Positions 41,094 to 50,141 of a stretch of 64,000 nt of DNA are shown here, piece after piece; positions within the stretch are counted from its first letter, which is position 1, and the number at the start of each line of letters is the position of its first letter. Under the pieces are notes generated by a model. The model searched no databases and was not told where the DNA came from. It was given only the letters and a program-made list of their open reading frames with translations. The DNA comes from Actinomyces bowdenii. GTDB taxonomy: Bacteria > Actinomycetota > Actinomycetes > Actinomycetales > Actinomycetaceae. Where the stretch lies: NCBI RefSeq assembly GCF_017592395.1, contig NZ_JAGFOU010000003.1, positions 62,001-126,000 of the forward strand, given 5' to 3'. The position numbers were made by a program, and so were the translations under genes.

Positions 41094-42667
41094 TGGGCCT
41101 GGCGCGCACCCTGGCGGTCACCCTCACCGGCCTGCGCGGGCACCTGGTCGAGGTCGAGGCCCACTGCGCCCAGGGGCTGCCCGGATTCACCCTCGTGGGC
41201 CTGCCCGACGCCGCCGTGCGCGAGTCGCGCGAGCGCGTGCGCGCCGCCCTGAGCAGCTGCGGCGTCACCTGGGGCGAGCACCGCCTGACCGTCAACCTCT
41301 CACCGGCGGACCTGCGCAAGAGCGGCACCGGGCTGGACCTGGCCCTGGCCCTGGCGGTGCTGGGCGCTCGCGGCAGGCTCGGCAGCAGGGCCGCCGCGCA
41401 GCTGGAGCGGACGGTCTACATCGGCGAGCTCGGGCTGGACGGCTCGGTCCACCCGGTGCGCGGTGTGCTGCCCTGCGTCCAGGCGGCCGTCAGTGCCGGG
41501 ATCGAGGAGATCGTCGTCTCCCAGGGCGCTGCGGCCGAGGCCGGGCTCGTTCCGGGCGCCCAGGTGACGGCCGTATCCCATGTGGGCCAGCTCGTGGAGC
41601 GCTACGGCGGCCGGCTGCCCGCAGCCGTGGCCTCGGCGGTGGCGAGGATCGGGGAGCGGCCGGAGGCCCGCTCGCGGGAGGCATCGGGGCAGATGGCACC
41701 TGAGCATCCCGATCTCGCCGACGTCGTCGGCCAGGCCGAGGCCCGCCACGCCCTGGAGGTGGCCGCTGCCGGGGGCCACCACCTGCTCATGGTGGGGCCT
41801 CCGGGAGCCGGCAAGACGATGCTCGCCGAGCGCCTGCCCTCGATCCTGCCGCCCCTGGAGCAGGCCGATGCCGTCACCGTCACGGCCATCCACTCCGTGG
41901 CCGGGACCTTCAACCCCGATGCGGGCCTCATCACCGCGCCCCCCTTGCGCAGCCCCCACCACACCGCCACCCGGGCCGCCGTGGTCGGCGGGGGATCGGG
42001 CATGCCCCGCCCCGGGGATGCCTCCCTGGCCCACCGAGGGGTGCTCTTCCTGGATGAGGCCCCGGAGTTCAGCGCCGGGATCCTGGACTGCCTGCGCCAG
42101 CCGCTGGAGTCGGGGACAGTCACCATCGACCGTGTCGGCGGGCGCGCCACCTACCCCGCCGCCTTCCAGCTGGTCCTGGCGGCCAACCCCTGCCCCTGCG
42201 GGAAGGCCGGGGGACGCGGGCTGGAGTGCACCTGCACCTCCCTGCAACGGCGCCGCTACTTCTCGCGCCTGTCCGGCCCGTTGCTGGACCGGGTGGACAT
42301 CCAGGTGGGGCTCACCGCCGTCAGCGTCACCGACCTCGCGCATGCCGACGACGGGGAGCCAAGCGCCGTGGTGGCGCAGCGGGTGGCCCGGGCGCGCGAG
42401 CGCACCCGGCGCCGGCTTGCGGGCACGCCCTGGAGGCTCAATGCCGAGGTCCCCGGATCCTACCTGCGCGGCCCCGACGGAGGCCTGCCAGATGCGCTGG
42501 GCAAGCGCCTCATCGCGGCCATGGAGCGCGGCGACCTGTCCCTGCGCGGGGCGGACCGCGTCCTGCGGCTGACCTGGACACTGGCCGACCTCGACTGCGC
42601 CACCACCCCCACCCTCACCCATCTTGGGACCGCCCTGGCCCTGCGAACCTCAGGAGCACGACCATGA
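41093..42667 (+). CDS. comM: ComM/YifB-type AAA+ ATPase (Mg-chelatase-like)
   Basis: 524 residues. N-terminal Lon-like domain (GLARTLAVTLTGLRGHLVEVE, RKSGTGLDLALALAVLGARG), then the AAA+ domain with Walker A GPPGAGKT (235-242), Walker B GVLFLDEAPEFS and ANPCPCGKAGG, and a C-terminal helical domain. In naturally competent bacteria ComM is a branch-migration helicase acting during recombination of incoming DNA. Between yraN and dprA, with overlaps on both sides; this trio is conserved in actinobacteria. Confidence 0.93.
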   Translation: MGLARTLAVTLTGLRGHLVEVEAHCAQGLPGFTLVGLPDAAVRESRERVRAALSSCGVTWGEHRLTVNLSPADLRKSGTGLDLALALAVLGARGRLGSRAAAQLERTVYIGELGLDGSVHPVRGVLPCVQAAVSAGIEEIVVSQGAAAEAGLVPGAQVTAVSHVGQLVERYGGRLPAAVASAVARIGERPEARSREASGQMAPEHPDLADVVGQAEARHALEVAAAGGHHLLMVGPPGAGKTMLAERLPSILPPLEQADAVTVTAIHSVAGTFNPDAGLITAPPLRSPHHTATRAAVVGGGSGMPRPGDASLAHRGVLFLDEAPEFSAGILDCLRQPLESGTVTIDRVGGRATYPAAFQLVLAANPCPCGKAGGRGLECTCTSLQRRRYFSRLSGPLLDRVDIQVGLTAVSVTDLAHADDGEPSAVVAQRVARARERTRRRLAGTPWRLNAEVPGSYLRGPDGGLPDALGKRLIAAMERGDLSLRGADRVLRLTWTLADLDCATTPTLTHLGTALALRTSGARP

Positions 42668-44199
42668 GCCAGTCACCGACCAGCCGCCCCGCCGCGCACT
42701 GCGCCGCCTCCCCCGCCGCGCCGACAGGCGATGGTGCGTCGGCCGGTCAGGGGAAGCCGCCTCCTGCGGCGCGCCTGCCCTACGACCACCACGATCCCGC
42801 CCTGGCCCGCGCCACCTGGTCGCGCCTGGCCGAGCCGGCCGATCAGGCCGCCTGCGCCCTGGTCGGCGCCCTGGGGGCCGCCAGCGCCCTGGACTGGCTG
42901 CTGGAGGAGGCCCTGGACGCCCGGGGGCGGGTGCGCAGCGCTCCGCGCCCGCCCCTGCCCACCGGCGGGGAGGCGCCCAGGGCCAGCGCGCACTGGGCCC
43001 AGGCGGCCTCCCGGTGGGTGCCGCGCCTGGAGGGCCTGGACATCCGCCGCGAGCTCGACATCCTCGACAGGCTGGCCGGGAGCCTCATCATCCCCGGCGA
43101 CCCGTGGTGGCCCCCGGGCCTGGAGGAGCTGGAGCACCCGCCCTTCTGCCTGTGGCTGCGCGGGGACCCGGCACTCCTGGTCAGCGCCCGGGACCTCCAG
43201 GCCGGATCAGGCGCCCCGGGTGGCGGTGCCGCCACTGCCGGTCCCGGCTGCGAGGGCTCCAGGGGCGTGGAGCGCTCCGAGCGCACCGAGAGCACCGCCA
43301 ATGGTGAGAGCTCCGAGACCCGCCGGGGAGGCGGGAGCGGCGAGGGCGCCGGCAGCGGAGGCGGGGGCCGCCGCCTTCCCGCGCGGGAGGATCGCATGCC
43401 CGTGGGCCCGGCCCGGGGCAGCAGTATTGCGCTGGTCGGCGCCCGCGCCTCCACCCGCTACGGCGATGAGGCCGCCAGCGCCCTGGCCTCGGGCATGACG
43501 ACGCGCGGCGCCCTGGTCATCTCCGGCGGGGCCTTCGGCGTGGACGCCTGCGCCCACCGCGGCTCCCTGACGGCGGGGCCCACACTGTCCGTGGCGGCCG
43601 GGGGAGTGGACCGCCTCTACCCGGCCGGCAACGCCGAGCTCCTTCAGGCGGTCATCGCCGAGGGGGCCCTGGTGGCCGAGGCCCCGCCCGGCTGCCAGCC
43701 GGCCCGGCACCGCTTCCTGACCCGCAACCGGCTCATCGCCGCCATGGCCGGCGCCACCATCGTCGTGGAGGCGGCCTGGCGCTCGGGGGCACTGTCCACC
43801 GCCCATCACGCGATGGAGATCGGCAGGCCCGTGGGCGCCGTGCCGGGCCCCATCACCTCCATGGCCTCGGTGGGGTGCCACCGCCTCCTGCGCAAGGGCG
43901 CCGTCTGCATCACCGACGTCGATGACGCCCTGGAGCTCGTGGGCCCCCTGGGCGCCGTCGACGCCGATGCCGCCAGGGCCCAGGATCCGCGCCTGGCCGG
44001 GAGCGGGCTCCTGGACGGCCTGGATCCGGACAGCGCCGTGGTCCTGGACGCCCTGCCCGCACGCGCCTCGGCCACGACGGAGGCCGTCGCCCGGGCCAGT
44101 GGGCTCTCCGTGCGCGAGGCCACCGCCGCCCTGGGCATCCTCGAGCTCGCGGGCAGAGTGGAGCGCGGCGGCAAGGGCTGGAGGCGCCGCTGCCCGTGA
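42664..44199 (+). CDS. dprA: DprA/Smf DNA-processing protein
   Basis: 511 residues. Loads RecA on single-stranded DNA during transformation. The Rossmann core is IALVGARASTRYGDEAASAL, ISGGAFGVDACAHRGSL, AAGGVDRLYPAGNAELL, FLTRNRLIAAMA and AWRSGALSTAHHAMEIGRP, with a C-terminal winged helix (TTEAVARASGLSVREATAALGILEL). Between the N-terminal domain and the core lies a Gly/Ser/Glu-rich insertion at about 175-252 that most DprA proteins lack. It overlaps comM by ATGA and ends at a hairpin. Confidence 0.93.
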   Translation: MSQSPTSRPAAHCAASPAAPTGDGASAGQGKPPPAARLPYDHHDPALARATWSRLAEPADQAACALVGALGAASALDWLLEEALDARGRVRSAPRPPLPTGGEAPRASAHWAQAASRWVPRLEGLDIRRELDILDRLAGSLIIPGDPWWPPGLEELEHPPFCLWLRGDPALLVSARDLQAGSGAPGGGAATAGPGCEGSRGVERSERTESTANGESSETRRGGGSGEGAGSGGGGRRLPAREDRMPVGPARGSSIALVGARASTRYGDEAASALASGMTTRGALVISGGAFGVDACAHRGSLTAGPTLSVAAGGVDRLYPAGNAELLQAVIAEGALVAEAPPGCQPARHRFLTRNRLIAAMAGATIVVEAAWRSGALSTAHHAMEIGRPVGAVPGPITSMASVGCHRLLRKGAVCITDVDDALELVGPLGAVDADAARAQDPRLAGSGLLDGLDPDSAVVLDALPARASATTEAVARASGLSVREATAALGILELAGRVERGGKGWRRRCP

Positions 44200-44216
44200 G
44201 GGGCTGCGCCAGCCCC
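44200..44216 (+). terminator. Hairpin terminator after dprA
   Basis: GGGGCTG-CGC-CAGCCCC begins 1 nt after the dprA stop: a 7-bp stem with a 3-nt loop. Confidence 0.5.
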
Positions 44217-44339
44217 TGGTCGAGGAGCAGGTGATCGAGGCAGCCCTCGACCTGCTGGAGAGCGCGCTGCCTGAAGGCGGGATCGGGGGTGACGGGAAAG
44301 CGCATGGCCAGCCCGTCGCCGGCCCATCGGCGAGGCCGG

Positions 44340-44476
44340 GCAGGGTGGTCGCCGCCGGAGCCGCCCGCACCCTGGGCCTGCGCGCCGACGGTGCGGTCCT
44401 GGCGATGGGGGCCAACACCTATGGGCACAGGGGCCTGAGTGCGCTCGCGCCTCAGCCCGAGCCTCGGCGGCGCTGA
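44340..44476 (+). pseudogene. Fragment of an RCC1-repeat protein
   Basis: The frame ending at TGA 44474-44476 reads VVAAGAARTLGLRADGAVLA then MGANTYGHRGLSAL, a good match to one RCC1-type repeat (AGxxHTLALRxDGTVxAxGxNxYGQ). No start codon or further repeats are visible around it. Most likely the remnant of a decayed gene between dprA and xerC; could be chance similarity. Confidence 0.3.
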
Positions 44477-44489
44477 GCACCACCGCGGC

Positions 44490-44495
44490 TATGGT
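44490..44495 (+). promoter_or_regulatory. -10 box of a leaderless xerC promoter
   Basis: TATGGT, 6 nt (GGGCGC), then ATG at 44502; the same box and spacing as at smc. Confidence 0.55.
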
Positions 44496-44501
44496 GGGCG
44501 C

Positions 44502-45479
44502 ATGACCTCATCCGCCGGCCGGGCGCCGGCAGCCGGCGTGCACGCACCCGGCACGCGCGGGAAGCTCCTGGGCGCCTACCAGCGGCACATGTCCCTCCAG
44601 CGCGGCATGTCCGAGCACACGGTGCGCGCCTACCTCGGGGACCTGGTGGACCTGCTGGACTTCCTCGGCGTCGGAGCCGAGGAGGACGAGCCCACGGGCC
44701 CCGCCCTGGCCAGCATCGACCTGGCCGACCTGCGCGCCTGGCTGGCCCAGCTCGCCGCCGACGGCCACGCCCGCGCCACACTGGCCCGCCGCGCCGCCTC
44801 CGTGCGCGCCTTCTGCGCCTGGGCCCACCGCGAGGGTCTCCTGGAGACCGATCCCTCCACCCGGCTGCGAGCGCCGCGCCCCGACAACCGCCTGCCCAGT
44901 GTGCTGAGCACCGATCAGGCCACCAGGCTCATGGAGACAGCGGCCCGCCTCGCCCGCGACAGCGACCCCGGGACCAGGCCCCTGGCCCTGCGCGACGCCG
45001 CCATCGTGGAGACCCTCTACGCCACCGGGGTCCGGGTCTCCGAGCTCGTGGGCCTGGATATCGGCGACCTCGACGAGGGCCAGCGCACCCTGCGCGTCCT
45101 GGGCAAGGGGGGCAAGGAGCGCACCGTGCCCTACGGGCTGCCCGCCGCCCGGGCCCTGGAGGCCTGGCTGGCCGTGCGCGGCCAGCTGCGCGCCGACGAC
45201 ACCGGGCCGGCCCTCTTCCTGGGCGCTCGCGGGCGCCGCATCGACCCGCGCATCGTGCGCGAGGCCATCCACCGGCTGTGCGCGGCGGCGGGCGTGCCCG
45301 ACCTGGGGCCCCACGGTCTGCGCCACAGCGCCGCCACCCACGTGCTCGGCGGGGGAGCGGATCTGCGCAGCGTCCAGGAGATCCTGGGCCACTCCTCCCT
45401 GGCCACCACCCAGCGCTACACCCACGTCTCGGCCGAGCGCCTGCGCTCGGTCTACGACCAGGCCTTCCCCCGGGCCTGA
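44502..45479 (+). CDS. xerC: XerC-type tyrosine recombinase
   Basis: 325 residues. Resolves chromosome dimers at dif together with a partner. N-terminal SAM-like domain (AYQRHMSLQRGMSEHTVRAY). Catalytic domain with Arg in TGVRVSELVGLDIGDLD, Lys in VLGKGGKERTVP, the HxxR box PHGLRHSAATHVLGGGADLR, and LGHSSLATTQRYTHVSAERL with His and the nucleophilic Tyr. The position between dprA and rpsB is the standard place of xerC in actinobacteria. It is convergent with the M23-like gene. Confidence 0.94.
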   Translation: MTSSAGRAPAAGVHAPGTRGKLLGAYQRHMSLQRGMSEHTVRAYLGDLVDLLDFLGVGAEEDEPTGPALASIDLADLRAWLAQLAADGHARATLARRAASVRAFCAWAHREGLLETDPSTRLRAPRPDNRLPSVLSTDQATRLMETAARLARDSDPGTRPLALRDAAIVETLYATGVRVSELVGLDIGDLDEGQRTLRVLGKGGKERTVPYGLPAARALEAWLAVRGQLRADDTGPALFLGARGRRIDPRIVREAIHRLCAAAGVPDLGPHGLRHSAATHVLGGGADLRSVQEILGHSSLATTQRYTHVSAERLRSVYDQAFPRA

Positions 45480-45522
45480 GCCGGCCAGCGGTCCCACCCT
45501 GCTGCCTGCCCTGCTGCCTGCC

Positions 45523-45548
45523 CCTGCGGCCCGGTCAGGCCCCGCAGG
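45523..45548. terminator. Possible terminator between xerC and the M23-like gene
   Basis: CCTGCGG (45523-45529) pairs with CCGCAGG (45542-45548) around a 12-nt loop. A 12-bp tandem repeat (CTGCTGCCTGCC, 45499-45522) directly precedes it. Confidence 0.4.
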
Positions 45549-45605
45549 ATCCACGGCCCGGCCTCTACCGCCACGCCCCGGAGTGGGCGCGCAGCCCGCC
45601 CCGGC

Positions 45606-46250
45606 TCAGCCCTCCACCGGCTTGAGGCGGATGACCGGGGGCTGGAGCAGCCGCAGGGGATTGACATAGGTCTTGGGGCCGATGCGCGCGCCCCAGTGCA
45701 GGGCGCTGACCCCATCACCGCGGTGCCCGGCCAGCAAGGTCCCGATCACCTCCCCTCGCCCCACCGCCTGGCCAGCGCTCACCACCGGCTCCACCGGCTC
45801 ATAGGTGGTGCGGATCCCATCGGCGTGGTCCACCGAGACCACCGGCCGCCCGGCCACCATCCCGGCGAAGGCCACCACGCCATCGCCCGCGCTGCGCACC
45901 GGCGAGCCCTCCGGGGCGGCCAGGTCCACGCCGCGGTGACCTCGCCCCCACGCCACCGCCGGAGGATCGAAGCCCTCCACCACCGGCGCGGGAGCGCCCG
46001 TGGGCCAGTGGTAGGGATCCCGACGATGCTGGGCGCCTCCGGCCCGGCCAGCACCCCCGGCCGCGCCCCAGGCCATGGCCGAGGCCGGAGCAGGGGTGCC
46101 TCGGACCTCCTGGCCGATCGCTCCTGGGGGACCCGCCGCCGGAACGGGTGGCGCCGCGGTGGCCATGAGCGTGGCGGCGGCGCCCAGGACCGCCCAGGCA
46201 CGGGCCGTCCTGCGGGGGAGAAGGAGGGGGAGGGCGCGCGAGGAAGGCAT
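45606..46250 (-). CDS. Secreted M23-like (LytM domain) protein with an altered active site
   Basis: 214 residues. Signal peptide RTARAWAVLGAAATLMATAA ending near APPVPAAG, then a LytM domain: DPYHWPTG, GRGHRGVDLAAPEGSPVRSA, GDGVVAFAGMVAGRPVVSVD, and SALHWGARIG near the end. Active M23 peptidases have H-x-H in the last box (HLHFE); here it reads ALHW, so the first histidine is missing. The zinc ligands H and D of HRGVD and the last H remain. It may be catalytically impaired or an amidase activator like EnvC. A homologue next to rpsB is usual in actinobacteria (M. tuberculosis Rv2891). Confidence 0.82.
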   Translation of the reverse strand: MPSSRALPLLLPRRTARAWAVLGAAATLMATAAPPVPAAGPPGAIGQEVRGTPAPASAMAWGAAGGAGRAGGAQHRRDPYHWPTGAPAPVVEGFDPPAVAWGRGHRGVDLAAPEGSPVRSAGDGVVAFAGMVAGRPVVSVDHADGIRTTYEPVEPVVSAGQAVGRGEVIGTLLAGHRGDGVSALHWGARIGPKTYVNPLRLLQPPVIRLKPVEG

Positions 46251-46391
46251 GGCACGAGCATCGGCGTGCCGGAGCCCGGGAGCATTCCGGGGAATCGGCC
46301 CTGTGGAGGGCGGGTGCGGGAGCGCCGCCTGTGGTGACCGGGACGACTCGATATAGTGCGGAATCGAGATGCTGTGCGCACCAGTGCCTGT

Positions 46392-46397
46392 GATAAT
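46392..46397 (+). promoter_or_regulatory. Extended -10 box of the rpsB promoter
   Basis: TGTGATAAT (46390-46398 region) is the most consensus-like -10 in the 46251-46718 gap. A second candidate, TATAGT, is at 46352-46357. Either gives a leader of about 310-360 nt before rpsB. No other gene is seen in the gap. Confidence 0.4.
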
Positions 46398-46636
46398 CTC
46401 GCCCCCGCAGCTTTCCGCGGGTCGCGCCGGGATTGAATCGGCCGTGGGCCGCGGGGGCTGACTTCGCGTGCCCGTACCCGAGCCTCGGGATATCCCTTCC
46501 GGATGACGCAGCCGCGGTCCCGCCCTCCCCGGAGGACGGGCGGTTGCGCGTCGCGGGCACCAGGCCCCGCAGCCACCGGGCGGCCCAGCCCGCCACCGGC
46601 CCACCACGCGGGGGACAACCGGAGAACACAGCACAC

Positions 46637-46704
46637 GGGACGCCGCCGCTCCGGCGGAGCGCGTCCCCCGAATGACACGCATGCCGAGCAACCTCTCGGC
46701 ATGC
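46637..46704 (+). promoter_or_regulatory. Two-hairpin leader immediately upstream of rpsB
   Basis: Hairpin 1: GGGACG (46637-46642) with CGTCCC (46662-46667), and an inner 6-bp stem CCGCCG/CGGCGG. Hairpin 2: a perfect 10-bp stem GCATGCCGAG (46679-46688) with CTCGGCATGC (46695-46704), ending 2 nt before the GGAAGGA ribosome binding site. S2 represses its own operon through the leader in other bacteria, so this is a candidate S2-binding site. Confidence 0.6.
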
Positions 46705-46718
46705 ACGGAAGGACCGTC

Positions 46719-47597
46719 ATGGCCGTCGTCACCATGCGCCAGCTCCTGGAGAGCGGTGTCCACTTCGGGCACCAGACCCGCCGCTGGAACCCCAAGATGA
46801 AGCGCTTCATCCTCACCGAGCGCAACGGCATCTACATCATCGACCTCCAGCAGTCCATCGAGGGCATCAACACCGCCTACGACTTCATCAAGGAGATCGT
46901 GGCCCGCGGCGGGAACATCCTGTTCGTCGGCACCAAGAAGCAGGCCCAGGCGGCCGTGGCCGAGCAGGCCCAGCGCGTGGGCATGCCCTACGTCAACCAG
47001 CGCTGGCTGGGCGGCATGCTCACCAACTTCTCCACCGTGCGCGCCCGCCTGGACCGCATGAAGGAGCTCGAGCAGATCGACTTCGACGACGTGGCCGGCT
47101 CCGGCCACACCAAGAAGGAGCTGCTCATGATGCGCCGCGAGAAGGACAAGCTCCAGCGCACCCTGGGCGGGATCCGCGACATGGGCAAGCTCCCCGCCGC
47201 CGTGTGGGTGGTGGACACCAAGAAGGAGCACCTGGCCATCTCCGAGGCCCAGAAGCTCGGCATCCCCGTCATCGCCATCCTCGACACCAACTGCGACCCC
47301 GACGAGGCCACCTACGGCATCCCCGGCAACGACGACGCCATCCGCGCCGTGAGCCTGCTGACCCGCGTCGTGGCCGACGCCACCGCCGAAGGCCTGCTGG
47401 CCCGCTCCGGGGGCCGCGTGCGCACCGGTGAGGAGGCCGAGGCCGCCGCCCCCGAGGCCGAGCCGCTTCCCGAGTGGGAGGCCGAGCTCCTCGCCGGCGC
47501 TGAGGCCGCCGACGCCGTCGTGGCTGCCGGGGCCCCCGCCGCCAGCGCCGAGCCGGCCGCCGAGGCCCCTGCCGCCGAGGGCGCCGGGCAGGCCTGA
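46719..47597 (+). CDS. rpsB: Ribosomal protein uS2
   Basis: 292 residues: [54 protein letters not shown] and [20 protein letters not shown] are all canonical, and [14 protein letters not shown] marks the RNA-binding face. An Ala/Glu/Pro tail of about 50 residues is typical of actinobacteria. GGAAGGA lies 6-12 nt upstream of the ATG. Followed 50 bp later by tsf in the usual rpsB-tsf operon. Confidence 0.98.
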   Translation: MAVVTMRQLLESGVHFGHQTRRWNPKMKRFILTERNGIYIIDLQQSIEGINTAYDFIKEIVARGGNILFVGTKKQAQAAVAEQAQRVGMPYVNQRWLGGMLTNFSTVRARLDRMKELEQIDFDDVAGSGHTKKELLMMRREKDKLQRTLGGIRDMGKLPAAVWVVDTKKEHLAISEAQKLGIPVIAILDTNCDPDEATYGIPGNDDAIRAVSLLTRVVADATAEGLLARSGGRVRTGEEAEAAAPEAEPLPEWEAELLAGAEAADAVVAAGAPAASAEPAAEAPAAEGAGQA

Positions 47598-47647
47598 GGG
47601 CCTCCCCACGCACACCACTCCCGTCACAGATCCTTCAGGAGACATAC

Positions 47648-48487
47648 ATGGCGAACTACACCACCGCTGACATCAAGGCGCTGCGCGAGCAGACCGGCGC
47701 CGGCATGCTCGACGTCAAGAAGGCCCTCGACGAGGCCGGCGGCGACACCGAGAAGGCCATCGAGATCATCCGCGTCAAGGGCCTCAAGGGCATCGCCAAG
47801 CGCGAGGGCCGCAGCGCCTCGGCCGGCCTCATCGCCGCCCGCGTCGTGGACACCGACAAGGGCCAGGTCGGCGTCCTGGTCGAGATCAACGCCGAGACCG
47901 ACTTCGTGGCCAAGAACCAGAAGTTCCTCGACTTCGCCGAGCAGGTCCTCACCGCCGCCATCGACTCCGGCGCCCAGGAGGCCGAGGCCCTGGCCGAGGT
48001 CGAGGTCGACGGCACTGCCGTCAAGGACCTCACCGACGGCATGCAGGCCGTCATCGGCGAGAAGATCGTCGTGCGCCGCGTGGGCCGCATCGAGGCCCCC
48101 AGGGTCGAGCTCTACCTGCACCGCACCAACCCCGACCTGCCCGCCCAGGTCGGCGTGCTCGTGGGCACCGACGAGGCGGCCGCCGAGGCCGCCCACGACG
48201 TGGCCATGCACATCGCCGCCTACTCCCCGGCCTACGCCACCCGCGAGGACGTGCCGGCCGAGGTCGTGGACAAGGAGCGCGCCATCGCCGAGGAGACCAC
48301 CCGCGCCGAGGGCAAGCCCGAGAAGGCCATCCCCAAGATCGTCGAGGGGCGCCTGGGCGGCTTCTTCAAGGAGACCGTGCTGGTCGAGCAGGCCTTCGCC
48401 AAGGACCCCAAGACCACCGTCGGCAAGGTGGTCGAGGCCACCGGCGGTGAGCTCATCGGCTTCGTGCGCTTCCGCGTCGGCGCCTGA
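47648..48487 (+). CDS. tsf: Elongation factor Ts
   Basis: 279 residues. Nucleotide exchange factor for EF-Tu. UBA-like N-terminus TTADIKALREQTGAGMLDVKKAL and the signature CNAETDFVA-type motif VEINAETDFVAKNQKFLDF, then two exchange subdomains. AGGAGA lies 7-12 nt upstream. Ends before a hairpin and the pyrH promoter. Confidence 0.98.
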   Translation: MANYTTADIKALREQTGAGMLDVKKALDEAGGDTEKAIEIIRVKGLKGIAKREGRSASAGLIAARVVDTDKGQVGVLVEINAETDFVAKNQKFLDFAEQVLTAAIDSGAQEAEALAEVEVDGTAVKDLTDGMQAVIGEKIVVRRVGRIEAPRVELYLHRTNPDLPAQVGVLVGTDEAAAEAAHDVAMHIAAYSPAYATREDVPAEVVDKERAIAEETTRAEGKPEKAIPKIVEGRLGGFFKETVLVEQAFAKDPKTTVGKVVEATGGELIGFVRFRVGA

Positions 48488-48548
48488 GCCCGCGCCACCG
48501 GCATCCCGCTGGAGCCCCGGCCACCAGCGGCATGCCGCCCCCGGCACC

Positions 48549-48582
48549 GCCCCGCCGCCGGCCATGAGCCCGACGGCGGGGC
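48549..48582 (+). terminator. Terminator between tsf and pyrH
   Basis: GCCCCGCCG (48549-48557) pairs with CGGCGGGGC (48574-48582) around a 16-nt loop, 61 nt after the tsf stop. A smaller 7-bp hairpin (48506-48530) precedes it. Confidence 0.5.
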
Positions 48583-48671
48583 GGCCCGCACCCGGGGGCC
48601 GGGCGGCGAGCACCGCTGCTGCGCCCCTGGCGGCCCCAGTCCCTTGGCGCAGCGGAGGCGGCCGAACGCGG

Positions 48672-48677
48672 TACGCT
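48672..48677 (+). promoter_or_regulatory. Candidate -10 box of the pyrH operon
   Basis: TACGCT lies 49 nt upstream of the pyrH ATG, after the tsf terminator. Confidence 0.4.
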
Positions 48678-48726
48678 GTCCCGAGCGCCTGAGCACCACC
48701 GCAACCAGACCCAGGAGGCCCCGCCC

Positions 48727-49479
48727 ATGAGTGAGTCCCCGGAACGCGACGACCGCGTTGCTCACGGACAGCATCCCCGCCGAGTGCTCCTCAAGCTCTC
48801 CGGCGAGGTCTTCGGGGGCGGGGCGGTGGGCCTGGATCCCGACGTCGTGGCCGACGCCGCCCAGCAGATCGCCCGGGCCGTGGCCCAGGGCGTGCAGGTC
48901 TCCGTCGTCGTGGGCGGGGGCAACTTCTTCCGCGGCGCCGAGCTCTCCGCCCGCGGCATGGACCGAGCCCGCGCCGACTACATGGGCATGCTGGGAACCG
49001 TCATGAACGCCCTGGCCCTCCAGGACTTCATCGAGAAGGCCGGGACCCCCGCCCGGGTCCAGACCGCCATCGCCATGGGGCAGGTCGCCGAGAGCTACGT
49101 GCCGCTGCGGGCCATCCGGCACATGGAGAAGGGCCGCGTCGTCGTCTTCGGGGCCGGCGCCGGCCTGCCCTACTTCTCCACCGACACCGTCTCGGCCCAG
49201 CGCGCCCTGGAGACCCACTGCGATGAGCTGCTGGTGGGTAAGAACGGCGTCGACGGCGTCTACACCGCCGACCCCCGCAAGGACCCCAGCGCCGAGCTCC
49301 TGGACTACCTCACCTACGAGCGCGCCCTGGTCGAGGGCCTCCAGGTGGTCGACGCCTCGGCCTTCGCCCTGTGCCGCGACAACGGCCTGTCCATGCGGGT
49401 GTTCGGCATGGGGGAGCCGGGTAACATCACCCGCGCCCTGCTGGGTGAGAAGATCGGCACGCTCGTCAGCCAGGACTGA
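48727..49479 (+). CDS. pyrH: Uridylate kinase (UMP kinase)
   Basis: Phosphorylates UMP to UDP as an amino-acid-kinase-fold hexamer. 250 residues: [88 protein letters not shown], and [11 protein letters not shown] near the end. CAGGAGG lies 9-15 nt upstream. Heads a string frr-cdsA-rlmN-divIVA-like-dxr-rseP on the same strand. Confidence 0.97.
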   Translation: MSESPERDDRVAHGQHPRRVLLKLSGEVFGGGAVGLDPDVVADAAQQIARAVAQGVQVSVVVGGGNFFRGAELSARGMDRARADYMGMLGTVMNALALQDFIEKAGTPARVQTAIAMGQVAESYVPLRAIRHMEKGRVVVFGAGAGLPYFSTDTVSAQRALETHCDELLVGKNGVDGVYTADPRKDPSAELLDYLTYERALVEGLQVVDASAFALCRDNGLSMRVFGMGEPGNITRALLGEKIGTLVSQD

Positions 49480-49537
49480 GGGGTCCTGCCGGACCCGACC
49501 ACCAGCCACCACCCACCCACGCGAACAAGGAAGCACC

Positions 49538-50095
49538 ATGATCGACGACGTCATGCTCGAGGCAGAGGACAAGATGGACAAGGCGCTTGAGGCCGCCATC
49601 CGAGAGCTCGCCTCCATCCGCACCGGCCGGGCCAACCCCTCCATGTTCAACGGGATCATGGTGGACTACTACGGCGCCCCCACCCCGCTCCAGCAGTTGG
49701 CCTCCATCACCATCCCCGAGGCCCGCACCGTGCTGGTCAGCCCCTTCGACCGATCCGCCATGAAGGACGTCGTCACCGCGATCCGCGAGTCCGACCTGGG
49801 AGTCAACCCCACCGACGACGGCACCGTCATCCGCGTCAACCTGCCCGCCCTGACCGAGGAGCGGCGCAAGGACTACGTCAAGCTCGCCCGCTCCCGGGCC
49901 GAGGACTCCCGCGTCCAGGTGCGCGGCATCCGCGGCAAGGCCAAGAAGGAGCTGGAGGCCATCAAGAAGGACGGCGAGGCGGGGGAGGACGAGGTCAAGC
50001 GCGCCGAGGGCGAGCTCGACGCCCTGACCAAGCGCTTCGTGGAGCAGATCGACGCCGCCCTGGCCACCAAGGAGGGCGAGCTGCTGGAGGTCTGA
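49538..50095 (+). CDS. frr: Ribosome recycling factor
   Basis: 185 residues, exact family length. AEDKMDKALEAAIRELASIR, TGRANPSMFNGIMVDYYGAP, TPLQQLASITIPEARTVLVS and VNLPALTEERRKDYVKLAR are the standard blocks of the three-helix bundle and beta domain. It splits post-termination ribosomes with EF-G. AAGGAAG precedes the ATG. Follows pyrH by 58 bp. Confidence 0.98.
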   Translation: MIDDVMLEAEDKMDKALEAAIRELASIRTGRANPSMFNGIMVDYYGAPTPLQQLASITIPEARTVLVSPFDRSAMKDVVTAIRESDLGVNPTDDGTVIRVNLPALTEERRKDYVKLARSRAEDSRVQVRGIRGKAKKELEAIKKDGEAGEDEVKRAEGELDALTKRFVEQIDAALATKEGELLEV

Positions 50096-50141
50096 GCCCA
50101 GCGGCCCGCCAGTACCGAACCGACCCTCTGACGATCAGCCC

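Noticed and set aside
44200-44339. Continuation of the RCC1 fragment upstream (LVEEQVIEAALDLLESALPEGG).
   Set aside because: The upstream part does not resemble an RCC1 repeat and overlaps the dprA terminator; only the last 45 codons were kept as a doubtful remnant.
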